Shown here piece after piece: positions 42,789-53,749 of a stretch of DNA of 64,000 nt. Location: positions 82,329,130 to 82,393,129 of the forward strand of contig CM059567.1 of the NCBI GenBank assembly GCA_030386875.1, read 5' to 3'. This stretch comes from Morinoia aosen (taxonomy: Eukaryota > Arthropoda > Malacostraca > Amphipoda > Talitridae). The first letter of the stretch is position 1, and the number at the start of each line of letters is the position of its first letter. The notes under the pieces were generated by a model. It worked only from the letters and a program-made list of their open reading frames with translations, had not been told where the DNA came from and ran no database searches. The translations under genes and the position numbers were made by a program.

Positions 42789-43149
42789 TTAAGCTTCCAA
42801 CCGTGACAGGTTTTTCATTCCTTCCATTAGCCATTCTTCTTTGAAAGACTGCGTATACCTCTTTTTAGACATCGTTTTTGGAGGGCTAGACATTTTGAAT
42901 ACTAGTGCGGCAATAATATGAAAATTTAAATGTATAAAAAAATTAATTTTTAGGCATTCATTTAAAAGGAATGCACGACCAGCTTTACGATCAAAATGAG
43001 TGTCATCTCGCTGCAACGTGCCAAGCAAATCGAAGCAACACAAGTGGAGCGCCGGTGGCAATCCCTGGCTTGGCCGGGCTTGCAAGTTCGTATGATACTC
43101 GTTCGTTACGCGTTTTTAAGGTCGAGAAACAGATTGAACACGTTCTACC
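42789..43149 (-). pseudogene. Zinc-finger-type transposase-like N-terminus remnant
   Basis: The minus-strand frame gives MSKKRYTQSFKEEWL at about 42860, a start also found before BED-like zinc fingers in arthropod transposon-derived proteins, but the Cys/His part is missing. The segment is shared with copy B (48180-48480), where it is similarly broken. The assignment is weak. Confidence 0.35.
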
Positions 43150-45016
43150 TGTTAGGTTTTGGTGATGGGGGTTAAATTCATAAGAGTTATTAGCGTCCAA
43201 TCCTAATCTAATCTTTCTTCTTGCTCGATAGCGCTTTTCGAAATCGTAAGAGAAGGTTAATAAAGCATGGGAACTCAGCTCGGGTATTTATTGAAGGAAA
43301 ACCCGGGAGGACTGGCGATGAGCTTGACTGGAAGAGCTTGTCTAGGTGGGCACTCCGTGCTGGCGAGGTCCTGCGAACGATGGTGAGGTCCGGTGAGCGA
43401 TGACGTTGGCACAGGTGTAAGTGAGTGTTTTTGGGGAGGTTCACAGCGTGTAAGTTTAGCGACTGACGGAACCGGCAAGTGGTTTCGGTTTCGAGATGAC
43501 TAAAGTTCAGAAACGTCTCACGTCACACTTAGGCAATTACGTTGTCTAAACTCGGTGAATGAGTTGGAGATAAGATTTGCCAAGTTAATATGCGACTTGT
43601 GTAGCTCGGTTAAGACCCAAGGAAGTGTTGTGGTGTTTGGGGTGCCGTCGAGGAATCTGCAATAATCGAGGTCGCTGAATGAAAGGCTCTCGAAGAGGCA
43701 TCAAGGAAAAATTTTACAACTGACATTCCCTACACTGCAGATAAATTTTCCCATCACGGAGAAACACTGAGTCTTCCTACAGATTCAACACGAGCTATTT
43801 GAATTTGTTCTCTTTTTGTCAAGCTCATGAGATAGGATAGATTTTAGCAGCTGGCAAGCTTTTTTACTAATGCCTTTTGCTGTAATATCAGAGCATGAGA
43901 TTTACAAGAACTTCCGGTAATGACAATCGTTATTCATTACCGAAACTACATGCGATAAAGCACAAGATCTACGGAATATAATGAAATATCCACACTGCTA
44001 AAACTTTTGCAAGAATATGCAAGACAGTACAAGACTTGTGATTTTTAGAGCAGTAATATCGGTGATTCCATTTTGTGGAATTATGGAAAATACATGTGAC
44101 TTAATAACACATGATTCATGAAGCAGAAAGGAAATATAAAAATAGCTAAAATGCATAGAATGAGAATTAATACTTTTTCGTACTCTACAATAACTAGGTT
44201 TACACGAGAAATAAAAAAGGCAGTCCTAAATTCATTAATGTCAAATCGTACTGAAAAGGAAAAACTGCAAGAATATCCTGTAGTCACAGGATAATATTTA
44301 CACATAAAGGAAGTGAAATTCTTGCACGTAGAAATGACATGACGCGGCAGTTATCGCGTACGCCATCTTCCGCGACACGCCGGCATAGCACCGTACGCGT
44401 TCACGAAGTAATTTTTGTACGCGAGTAGCAATATCACCATGGCAGATGCAAGTATATATTTTTGCCGCAAGAATAAAAAAGGAACATGATTTAAATGTTG
44501 ATAATGAAATCTTGACACCGAAATGCAATGAAAATCTGACCCAGAATTTACGCTACGTTACAAACGAATTACGAACGAACTACGTTACGAATGTTATTTA
44601 CGAGCTCTACGACTATTTGGATGTTATCTATATATCACGACTGACACATCACTCATACTTAGCACAATGGACACTAAAATTATACTTAACCTGAACACGA
44701 AAAGGAACACGATATTTTCTAACACAGGTCTACTTACGAGAACTGCTGTAGCACCGAACGAAAGAGACGCACAAGTGAGAGTGAGTTTGAAAGAGACTCG
44801 CCACTGCGCAGTATTGCCATTCAGGGGCTTCTCTCTCGAAAAATGTCGAGTGTTATATATTTGTCTCATGCATTTGCACAAAAACTTTAGAGATTACTAA
44901 TTATAAGTAGAAAATTATTAATAATAATTTAGAGTAAGATTTTTAATGTCAATAATTATTTTATTTAAGTGTGAATGAAAATTTTTATAATTTTACGCTT
45001 TGTAGCTGGTGCTACA
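43150..45016 (-). repeat. Gypsy-3 3' LTR (1867 bp)
   Basis: Starts TGTTAGGTTTTGG and ends GGTGCTACA on the plus strand. The polypurine tract follows (45017-45031, minus CCTTGGGGGGTAA). Positions 43150-43665 match 60572-61085 (the 5' LTR part) closely, and the other end matches the solo LTR 2565-4412. A polyadenylation segment TTCAATAAATACC lies on the minus strand near 43300. The interior has no coding frame. Confidence 0.88.
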
Positions 45017-45057
45017 TTACCCCCCAAGGCGCAGACCGAAAGGTCCACCCACTGCAA

Positions 45058-45798
45058 TCATTTGTAGCGGGAAGGAGTTCGAACAACGCGACCATGCCGG
45101 GTTTGGCGGTCGGAAAATGTTACTGAGCGGGGAAGTTTCACCAAACGGGTCTGCGAATTTAGATCGGCAAGAGTTCTAGGAACAGGAGTTACTGCAGCGG
45201 TCTGGTCTGGTCTCCCCAGACTTGTCGCTGTTTCACTCAGGGAGCTAGAATTAGAGTCTACGATAGGCTTAGGGATAGGGTTTGAAGGTAAAGGCACAAA
45301 GAAAGGATTACACTCAAGTTGACTAGGCAACAATGCAGCCAACTGAGGAAACTGAGATGGTAGATATGATCGAGTCTCAGTGGAAAGGAAGTTCTGTGGA
45401 GAGAATGATGAGTTAGAAATCACACTATTATCGGAGGTGTACGCGACCTTTAATCGATCTATGCTCACAGTGTCGGGTGAACCAGATCTTTCAAGGATGA
45501 AATACTTGGGCGTCTTTTTCAATATTTTGAATGGGCCATCATAATGGCGTGTGAGTGTAGGTTTGATGCTATCATTACGGACGTACACATGTGTGCACTC
45601 TTGCAACGCAGGATCAAGTTTGTCCTTTGTCTGAGGCAATCGCGGGGTAACATACTTGATCTGACGCATGCAATCTTTGAGACAGGTTTTATATGCGGAA
45701 CGGTCAGTAGATGAAAATCCAGGCAAAGGTTTTGGGTCAACAATGTCGCCCGGGAGACGAAGCGTCTTCCCATAAAGCATTTCTGCTGCTGTGCACTG
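45058..45798 (-). pseudogene. pol: Gypsy-3 integrase C-terminal region
   Basis: The frame continues integrase after a TAG (45799-45801): AAEMLYGKTLRLPGD, a conserved block after the catalytic Glu, then YVRNDSIKPTLTRHYDGPFK, the GPY/F-type module, and KTPKYFILERSG and VSIDRLKVAY. A Ser/Pro-rich tail follows, and the stop is near 45060, 40 bases before the 3' LTR. It is in the same frame as the upstream pol. Confidence 0.9.
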
Positions 45799-47361
45799 CT
45801 AGTCCTGCCGATGCAAATTGCGGATGCTCAATAATACTACTGGAAGTCTGTCAGTCCAATCGTGACTGCAATTAAGGCAACGCAACGCAGCTTTTAAATC
45901 TTTGTGGACTCTCTCAATGAGTCCATTTGACTGCGGGTGATATGCTGTGGTGTTGATGTTTTCACACCCTAAAGTGGTGCTAAGCTCACTCCAGAATTTG
46001 GAGGTAAATTTTGATCCCCGGTCATGCGTGACTCTTAAGGGAACCCCAAATCTGGAAATCCAGTTGCTCATGTAAGCGCGAGCTACAGTCTCGGTTTGGG
46101 TACCAGGAAGAGGCACGGCCTCAACCCATCTGGAGAACATATCAATTATTGTTAACAAATAGGAATGACCACGCGATAAAGGCAAAGGACCCACCAAATC
46201 TAGGTGGACCGCGTCGAATTTGTGTCCAGCAAAAGCACAACTCTGTAACGCTGCACGATTATGTTTCACAACTCTGCTGCTCTGACATGCATGGCAATTT
46301 TGCACAATTTGCTTGACCTCCTTACGCATCGCTGGCCAGACGAAACGATCGGAAATCAAACGCAATGTACGGTTAATACCAGGATGAGAGAGAGAATGAT
46401 AGTGAAAAATAACTACTCTGCGGAGAGTCGCAGGAAGATACAAACGAGAAAGTCGCTCGGTATCACGGTACACGCCGTCAACCAAGGTTAATTTTATAGA
46501 GGTAGTGTTAGAAGGTTTCAGAAGATCCTGGAGTTCAGGATCCTCCATCTGTGCGTTACTAATATTTCCGAAAGTGATTTCACCACTGGTTTGGACAGAA
46601 TTAATTCTAGATAGACAGTCAGCGACAGTATTGTCGAGACCTTTGATGAAGCGGATGTCAGTGGTAAACTGACTAATGAAGGACAGGTGTCGAGCTTCTC
46701 TTGGCGAGTGGCGCTCAGAAGGCATGTTGATCGCCGAGGTCAAGGGTTTGTGGTCTGTGTAGATCACGAACTTCCTTGCCTCTAGAGCATAGCGAAAGTG
46801 TCTCACAGACAGATAGATAGCAAGGAGTTCCCTACCGAACGCGCTATAAGCACGCTCAGTGGGCGATAGCTTTTTGGAAAAGAAGGCAAGAGGAGAGATG
46901 TTAGTCCCTACTTTCTGCTGCAAAACGGCACCTATGGCAGTACTTGAGGCATCAACTACCAAACTGAAATCAGCATTAGCAATAGGGTAGGGTAATTCAA
47001 TCGCGGTAGCTAGCTTGTGTTTTATCTCCTCAAAAGCTCCGCGTGCTTCGTTCGTCCATTTTACCTCAGTAGATTTACCTTTTCTTTTAGGTTCCAGCAA
47101 GTCTGACAAGAACGCTGGAGTTTGCGCGCAATTTCTGATGAATCTATAATAGAAATTAACAGAACCTAGGAACCTTCTCAGTTCGTTCTGGGTCTGTGGA
47201 AGAGGAAAGTTTTTGATCACTTCTACTTTGGAAGGCAAAGGTTTTAGACCTAGGCTAGAGATCTCATGACCTAAGTAAATCAGTGATGGCTTTCCGAGCT
47301 CACATTTTGCAGGATTTACCAGGAGTCCATTGTCGGACAGTCTTTGAAACACGACCCTAAA
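45799..47361 (-). pseudogene. pol: Gypsy-3 RT end, RNase H and integrase
   Basis: From the insertion border the frame reads RT thumb (VFQRLSDNGLLVNPAKC, YLGHEISSLGLKPL), the tether, RNase H (FSLVVDASSTAIGAVLQQK, FGRELLAIYLSVRHFRY, FVIYTDHKPLT), the zinc region (HYHSLSHPGINRT ... CHACQ), and the integrase core: AVHLDLVGPLPLSRGHSYLL (Asp 1), RVTHDRGSKFTS (Asp 2) and YHPQSNGLIERVHKDLK (Glu). All catalytic residues are present. A TAG at 45799-45801 ends the frame, in frame with the C-terminal module. Confidence 0.94.
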
Positions 47362-48854
47362 GGCCCTTTTACACTGACGGTGTCTTCGCGCTCCACACCG
47401 TCGCTCCATCCCGCCAGCCAAATAAGCTCCGCCCACAGCAGAGCAAAATGACCCTTATTGCCACGCTCACGGTAAGGAGCGGCAACATTCTGCATGCTAA
47501 ATATTTGCGGTGTGCACTGCCAGTAAACCAGGGCTACCACTGATAATAATATGAACAATGAACAGTCTCCCCTCATTCACTTTAAATATTTGATAATTAT
47601 TCTTAATTCATTTGTGAATTCAGATCTTTTCTCCAATTTTCTTCGGCAAAGGAGGCGAAACGCAGAAGTTCTTGAAGAATAAATACATGTGTTGTTCAAA
47701 ATTAAGCGATGTTAAAAATGTGCGGCAGGCCTAGTTTTCAATCAGTTACTTACAACATTAATATTTTTAACACATCTTCCAGTAATTAGCTTTCAACTTT
47801 GAATATTAACTCAACGTTTTAACATGCAGAAGATAACGATAAACAGTTTTTATAAACGATTCAGATAAACGTAGATTGAACATGAAAAAATCGAAATTCG
47901 TTAATAAAGAAACGTAGTAGTGTAGTTTTAGCAAGAAAAAAGTAAAAGTTAACATACGTGAGTAGAAACAATGATTTTAATGCCGATTTTAATCCTGTCT
48001 CTCCTAATTCTCTTCTGCAGCGCAAATTTCAACATTAAGACGTCTTTTCTGTTGCGCAAGATTACGCTGGTGACATACTCTGTTGATGATGATGATGACG
48101 CCATCTCTTACCAATTTCGGCTTATGTTTCCAACTGTGACAGTTTTTTCGTTCTTCACATTAACCATTCTTCTTTGAAAAACTGCGTATACCTCTTTTTA
48201 GAGATCGTTTTTGGAGGGCTAGCCATTTTGAATACTTGTGCGGCAAAAATATGAAAATTTGGATGTTTAAAATAATTAATTTTTAGATATTCATTTAAAG
48301 GAATGCACGACCAGTTTTACGATCAAAATGCGAGTCACCTCACTGCAACGTGCCAAGCTAATCAAAGCAACACAAGTGGAGCGCCGGCTATCCATGGCTT
48401 GGCCGGGCTTGCAAGTTCGTAGATACTCGTTCGTTACGCGTTTTCAAGGAGGTCGAGAAACATATTGCACACGTTCTACTCCATTCGATAGGCATGGTTT
48501 TGAATCAGATATTCATTTGCACACGGTGTTGAAACAATAATTCTTAACTGCGTTATTAAATTAACTTCAGGGAATAATGAATTCACTTTCTGACTTGAAA
48601 AACACATATATTTAGCAATACATAAAAAATTAACCTAGCAACCCAGGAGGAATCGAAAAAAAAAGATCTGGGTGGAAAAAAACAGAGGGGAAGCCCTGCG
48701 TGACGATTGCTGTCTCTCGGGAAGGAGCGTTGTATTGAGCGGCAATGTAAAAGCAAGTTGGTGCGCACTGACGCTCAATCCTCTCGTGGGCGGAGCTATT
48801 GCAAGTTCCCTGTCGCTCCACACCGCCGCTCCACACCGCTAGTGTAAAATGAAC
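47362..48854 (+). mobile_element. DNA transposon copy B, non-autonomous, inside Gypsy-3 RT
   Basis: It splits the Gypsy-3 codons between DHLK and VFQRL. Ends are inverted: GGCCCTTTTACACT at the left and, in reverse complement, GTTCATTTTACACT at the right. They are followed by subterminal GTGTGGAGCG-type and agctccgcccac blocks on both sides. It is an internally deleted relative of copy A: the first ~170 bp and the block 47860-48480 are shared, while the MADF frame is absent. I could not settle the target duplication; the flanks read cctaa on the left and tttag on the right. Confidence 0.85.
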
Positions 48855-49767
48855 TTTAGATGGTCTTTATGTAGCTCCGCGGTTGCGGATTCCACCAGGA
48901 TGTCGTCAAGATACACATAGGCAAAAGTGAGATCTGAGAAAATTTCAGCCATGTGTCTCTGGAACGTTTGAGGTGCGTTCCGGAGACCATATGGCATCTT
49001 GAGAAATTCAAAGAGACCAAACGGAGGGATTACCGCGGTCTTAGGTATTGCGCCCTCCTCAAGTGGAATTTGATGGAAGGCGCTTTGTAAGTCTATTTCT
49101 GAGAAAATCTGTGCTCCCTCTAAATTTGCACTAAAATCATGCAGGTAAGGAATAGGGTAGCGGTCAGGTAGAGTAACGGCATTCAACCTGCGGAAATCCC
49201 CGCACGGTCTGAATTCACCGTTAGCCTTGGGTACTAGCAAGAGAGGGCTAGCCCAAGGGCTTTTGGAACTGCGGATGATGCCATTGTCTAAGATCCTAGC
49301 GAATTCTTTCTTGGCTAAAGCCAATCGATCAGGCGGTAATCTCCTAGCTCTGGAGTAGACTGGCGGTCCAGTCGTTTCAATGAAGTGTTTTGTGCTCGTC
49401 TGCATATTTTTAGAAGCTAAGTTAGAGTTTGTTAATGCAGGGTATTCTGCGAGAACCTGCTCGAACATGCACTCTTGCTTGAAAGCAATAGAGAAGGAAT
49501 GCAAAACATTAGCTCTAGTTATGCCACAAGCGGGAATTGAGATCTGTGTCTCCTCGTCACTAATTCTACGGTTTTTAACATCTACAACAATCCCAAACTT
49601 CGCTAAGAAGTCCGCGCCAATTATGGGCTCTTGGACTTCCGCGATGAGGAAGGTGAAGAGAAAATTTCGCCTCATTCTCAGACTGCACTCTAGTATTCTC
49701 TCTCCATAACAAGCTATTGGAGTGCCATTTGCGGCGCGTAGTGTCGCCACTAGATTATTCTTTTTAT
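48855..49767 (-). pseudogene. pol: Gypsy-3 protease end and RT N-terminal half
   Basis: The frame reads the protease C-terminal half (LRAANGTPIACYGE, and EPIIGADFLAKFGI, where IIGxDFL is the usual C-terminal protease block). A linker follows, then RT: VYSRARRLPPDRL, KSPWASPLLLVPK, RPCGDFRRLNAVT, YPIPYLHDF, FSEIDLQSAFHQIPL (Asp 1), FGLFEFLKMPYGLRNA, FQRHM, and the intact YLDDILV motif. It is interrupted by copy B after DHLK and by LINE-1 at its upstream end. Confidence 0.94.
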
Positions 49768-49805
49768 ACCTCGCCTGGCAGACTCGGTCGCGGTCGGACG
49801 TGCGG
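49768..49805 (+). promoter_or_regulatory. LINE-1 internal promoter start with DPE-like motif
   Basis: The first bases after the Gypsy-3 flank are ACCTCGCCTGG, and GGACGTGC lies at 49796-49803, that is +28/+29 from the first LINE base. RGACGTGY at about +28 is the known downstream element of TATA-less internal promoters of Drosophila Jockey-class LINEs. The correct spacing supports both promoter function and a full-length 5' end. Confidence 0.65.
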
Positions 49806-51355
49806 GGAAATGGGGCGGTAATTGTTGAAAATGCAAGGGGGAAATAACCTAGCCATGCGTAAAAATTATACTATCAGTGAATGTGTTTGTTACCTGTGGA
49901 ACTGCGAAAGGGAAAAAATAACTTTTGTCTTATTTCTGCTTAAATCAGTGCACTTTAAATGAAAAGCCAACAAAGCAGTGCTGGCAAGGGTTGTGAAATG
50001 GTGTGTTCAGCCGGGTCTCGAATGATAGGCCTGAGTGAAGTGTGAAGTGGCCTTGTTCCCTCAGTCTCCCCTCGCCGAGCCCGCACCCCCCCCCCTTTCC
50101 GAGCCCGCACCCCCCCCCCCCTTTCCGAGCCCGCACCCCCCCCCCCCCTTTCCCGTACACCTGCTTCCCGTCTTCTGACCGTTCAGAGCATAGCATGGCA
50201 AATCCTGAACTTTTTCCGCTTCAAGCAACCAAAGAAATTACGTTTGTTTTGATCAATTTTTGGCAATGTCAAACCTCTCAGTTTCAGTTTTTGCCACTTC
50301 CTACGTGGCCGAGACGGCAAATGTGCACGAAAGAATTATTGTGTTTCGTTTGTTACCATAGAACATGGATGTTGAAAAATTTCTAATGCACACAATCAAT
50401 TATTGATTCACCAAATTAGCTTACATTATTATCATGTTCTTTTGATGGACAATTTTGGTTAACTAGTGACGTTAAATGTGAGAAGGGAAAAAACTTTTTC
50501 TCTGAAGGAACTTTTAAATTCAAAAATTGAAAAAACTTGATCCAGCAACTTTCGGAAATAATTTGCCATGTTGAAAAAAATAGAAAAAAAAAGAAAGTGT
50601 ACTCTGGTAATTTCGCATCTTTTGGGAAAATAACAGTGACCATCATTCGTGAACTATTTCTATGTTACAATAGAGCATGAATGTTGAAAAATCTCTAACG
50701 CACACAATCAATTTCTGATTCACCAAATTGGCTTACATTATTGTCTTGTTTTTTTTTTCTGGAAAATGTTGGTTAACTAGTGACGTAAAACCTGAGAAGG
50801 ATAAAAAACTTTTTCATCTTCGGTTTCTCTCATCTCTTATTGCAAAAAAAAAAAACATCATGTTGAGTGTATATGACGCTACCTGTGGAACTGCGAAAAG
50901 AAAAAAAATAACTTTTGTCTTATTCCTGCTTAAAAAAGTGCAATTTAAATACGAAGCTAACAAAGCAGTGCTACCAACACGAAGGAAAGGTGTGCTCAGC
51001 TCAGCCCAGTCGCGACCTATGGGCCTGTCTGTCTGAAGTGTCCTTGTCCCCTCAATCACCCCTCACCGAACCCGTTCACTACCCCCCCCCTCTTCCCGTA
51101 CCCCTGCCTCCCGTCTCTCCGACTGTTTAGAGCATGGCAAATCCTGATGAACTTTTGCGCTCCAAGCAACCAGAGAAATTACGTTTTGATTTGATAAATT
51201 TTTGGTAATGTCTAACATCTCAGTGAAGTTTTTGTTCACTTCCTACGTGGCCAAGACAAAAAATGTGCACGGAAGAATTATTGTGTTTCGTACCTCCGTT
51301 TCCCTACTGACACCGAATAGTTTAAAACATCATAGCTATACAATTACAACGCACG
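49806..51355 (+). repeat. LINE-1 5' UTR with duplicated blocks
   Basis: A block at 49889-50345 (acctgtggaactgcgaaa through gaattattgtgtttcgt) returns at 50880-51290. A second block at 50350-50500 (atgttgaaaaatttctaa, ggttaactagtgacgt) returns about 315 bp later at 50667-50815. The order A-B-C-C'-A'-B' suggests monomer-like repetition of the leader. Poly-C runs at 50085-50155 form three ~25-bp units. The small frames in this leader are not conserved between the two blocks, so I treat it as non-coding. Confidence 0.75.
50075..50155 (+). repeat. Poly-C tandem units, G-quadruplex potential on minus strand
   Basis: Three units of GAGCCCGCAC followed by 10 to 14 C and TTTCC. The minus strand therefore has three long G runs, able to form quadruplex structures. 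Confidence 0.8.
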
Positions 51356-53749
51356 ATGATGCATCACTACGAGACTCGCCTCGCAGGCCGGAAAGTGCCG
51401 TTCTCTGCACAAATGTTGCCCTACACAACATACCGAAAAAATGGTTCTCTCAGGGGCAAAAATACGACTTTACCAAGCAAAGTGCCTGCAAGTAGGGGAC
51501 CTACATCCTCTCACGCACAAAATTCTAATGCTCAAAAGACGGGAGACTTGTTAACAGCTGCCAGTAACCCCGTCAAAGAATGTGTGTCACCTTCCGAAGC
51601 AACGTCAGTGAAGACTATGCAATCAATATCGCCGGATGAGGGAAAACATGTCTGCCAAACCTCCAGCAATCATTTGAAGGTTCGAAGCAGTGAAGTCTCA
51701 GCCGCAGCACCACAACCACCTGCTCCTCATCTGAACAAGCAAAACAGCGTGCCAGCTCCCCAGCTCTGCGTCAACAACAACGCTCCGAACTGTCCGCCAG
51801 CGGCGGGGACACAAACACCATCCTCATCAGTGGTACAAGAAAAAATAGTTTTTACTAATAAGGACATTTCAAGCGTGGTAGACTTTTCTCATTCTCCAGA
51901 TAATATGTTCAATAATTTTCGCGCACAAACCGATACTGGCAGTAAATCACCCCAGAGCGCAAGCTGTGAAAACAAAATAAAATTTCCAGTACAGAGCAAT
52001 AAAAATAACACTGTTGCTTCATTTAATGGCTACTTGCACCCGCTTCAAATAACAAGCTCTCAAAAAATTCATGAAATTATTCACAATTTGTCTCTAACAA
52101 GAGCGTTTTTCAATAAATCTCTAAGGCAACGTGAGCCTCCTAGCCCGTCGTCGATTTTCTCTACAGTATCAAACATTCAGAACCTAACCAAACAGCTTTT
52201 TGCTTTAAATTCACATATAAGTTCTCAAGACCTTGCACCTGTGGTACCTGCTAGTATCTCTTGTGAAATCGACTCCAATTGTCGAGAACCTTACGACACT
52301 TTGCTGCTAGGTGATAATATCCTAAGCACGATCAGAAGAAAGGACATCGATCGCTCGTGCTGGATCAAAACTGTTCCATCAGGGCGCTTCGATGACCTTC
52401 TCCATACTGTAAATTGCATGCCTAGATTTAAAAATTATATACTAAGTTTTGATGGTCTATGCCACTCGCCCTCAGACCTTGCTCGAATCAAACAACAAAT
52501 TGTAAGAAAGTACGCACTTTCTCGCATTTATATTGCCAATGCTTGCAGTGCAAACGAATTCAACAAAGCGAGGCATTTTTGCAAAAACCTGGGTTTAAAC
52601 TTGATTCAATTTCAAACTTACCCAGAAAATGAAAATGGTGACGCACTCAATAACTTTCAATGGCCTCGGACCCAGGAAGAGAACTTCTGTTTTCTTCAAC
52701 AACTTGCAATGAAATCAACATTGCGAATCACCGTGCCATATTGTCCTCGTTTCAACAAATGTCAAGCAATAAATGGAATTGTAGGTCATTCCAATGAATC
52801 GAAAAATTCACGGAATGAGACAAATAGTCTCACATTAGACTTTCAAAAAGAATATAAGCCTATGCATATCACTGCACATGGTACACCAAATCCTTCAAAA
52901 TTGATTGCGACATCAAGCAGAGGTCTGAGTAACTCACTCACCCACTGCATGAGGAACGTAAATAAGCCTGAGCCTTTCCCTGATTCGATCTCAGACAAAT
53001 ATAATGTCAGTACGAAAAATAAATTTGCGTTACTTGCTTCCGACACAAATAGTGATTGCGACATGCCCTCCTTTTCAACCAATTCTCAACTTTCCAGTGA
53101 GTACGCAGGAACCAAGGAAAGTCAAGCAAATACCGATATTCAAAACTATTCCAAAGAAAATCAAATTATTCGAAAAAAATCTGATGCCTCTGCCGGGCCT
53201 CCGTCGAACGACCAAACTAATACTGCTACCGAAAAACCAACATTGAATCAAATCTGCACACGCGTTGCACACACACTGGACGACTTAAAACGATCGCTCA
53301 AATTGGAGCCTGCTTACACTGTAGGTGACGGACACTGTCTCCTCCACGCCGTAACGACGCAGCTTGCTTCACAACAAAAATCGAAATGGAATTATATATC
53401 TCTGAAAAAAGCCATCAAAACTGAGAGCTCCAGAAACAAGGACCAGTATGCAAAATTCGTTGACAAGAACAGTGGCAGTTTCGAACAACTCATCGATAAA
53501 TACATCGATAGAAAAGTCTTCGATCACGCAGTTGGAGACCTCATACCCCAAATACTTTCCAATGTAACGAGAACACCAATTCACGTATTTGATGAAAGAG
53601 ACAATGGGATTTGGAAGACGACAATCTCCCCTACATCAAATGCTCTGATAAACTGTCCTCCGGTAAACATACACCGGAAACAGGACCACTATAGCGCCCT
53701 CTTGAAAATGCGTGATGAAAATCGTGTTGCTCCCTCCCCCATTTTGTGA
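51356..53749 (+). CDS. LINE-1 ORF1 protein with C-terminal OTU-type protease domain
   Basis: 797 codons from an ATG at 51356 (ATGATG, purine-poor context). Residues 1-310 are Ser/Pro/Gln/Asn-rich and probably disordered. Residues about 315-460 resemble the SGNH-hydrolase-like module of some CR1/L2 ORF1 proteins: DTLLLGDNIL at 315-324, where the usual GDS nucleophile Ser is Asn321, so no esterase activity is expected. Residues about 640-785 form an OTU-like cysteine protease domain: VGDGHCLLHAV with Asp658 and Cys661, and DHYSAL with His778, matching the D-G-x-C ... H-Y pattern. The protein would bind LINE RNA and might cut ubiquitin. It ends in TGA, followed in frame by ORF2. The SGNH call is weaker than the OTU call. 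Confidence 0.82.
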   Translation: MMHHYETRLAGRKVPFSAQMLPYTTYRKNGSLRGKNTTLPSKVPASRGPTSSHAQNSNAQKTGDLLTAASNPVKECVSPSEATSVKTMQSISPDEGKHVCQTSSNHLKVRSSEVSAAAPQPPAPHLNKQNSVPAPQLCVNNNAPNCPPAAGTQTPSSSVVQEKIVFTNKDISSVVDFSHSPDNMFNNFRAQTDTGSKSPQSASCENKIKFPVQSNKNNTVASFNGYLHPLQITSSQKIHEIIHNLSLTRAFFNKSLRQREPPSPSSIFSTVSNIQNLTKQLFALNSHISSQDLAPVVPASISCEIDSNCREPYDTLLLGDNILSTIRRKDIDRSCWIKTVPSGRFDDLLHTVNCMPRFKNYILSFDGLCHSPSDLARIKQQIVRKYALSRIYIANACSANEFNKARHFCKNLGLNLIQFQTYPENENGDALNNFQWPRTQEENFCFLQQLAMKSTLRITVPYCPRFNKCQAINGIVGHSNESKNSRNETNSLTLDFQKEYKPMHITAHGTPNPSKLIATSSRGLSNSLTHCMRNVNKPEPFPDSISDKYNVSTKNKFALLASDTNSDCDMPSFSTNSQLSSEYAGTKESQANTDIQNYSKENQIIRKKSDASAGPPSNDQTNTATEKPTLNQICTRVAHTLDDLKRSLKLEPAYTVGDGHCLLHAVTTQLASQQKSKWNYISLKKAIKTESSRNKDQYAKFVDKNSGSFEQLIDKYIDRKVFDHAVGDLIPQILSNVTRTPIHVFDERDNGIWKTTISPTSNALINCPPVNIHRKQDHYSALLKMRDENRVAPSPIL

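Larger units (their letters stand above)
36607..43149 (+). mobile_element. MADF-encoding DNA transposon, copy A, interrupted and 3'-truncated
   Basis: It begins GGCCCTTTTACATTGACGG after taa. The first 86 bp (36607-36692) continue at 41816 once the LTR element and one caaa duplication are removed, matching the uninterrupted sequence in copy B (47362 onward). Inside are a MADF-domain frame (41939-42194) and, at 42530-43140, a segment shared with copy B (47860-48480). The right end is cut where the Gypsy-3 LTR starts. MADF proteins accompany PIF/Harbinger-type transposases; no transposase core was seen, so the superfamily is inference. Confidence 0.75.

Noticed and set aside
42616..42844. Hydrophobic small frame resembling a signal or membrane peptide, also at 47971-48177
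   Set aside because: The two copies belong to the same DNA transposon; the frame is kept only partly and is antisense to a better transposase-like remnant.
43221..43478. Paired small frames repeated at 60638-60895
   Set aside because: They are duplicated because they lie in the two Gypsy-3 LTRs; no coding features.
50042..50386. 114-codon frame in the LINE-1 leader
   Set aside because: It translates the poly-C units as Pro/Arg repeats and is not conserved in the duplicated leader block at 50880-51290.
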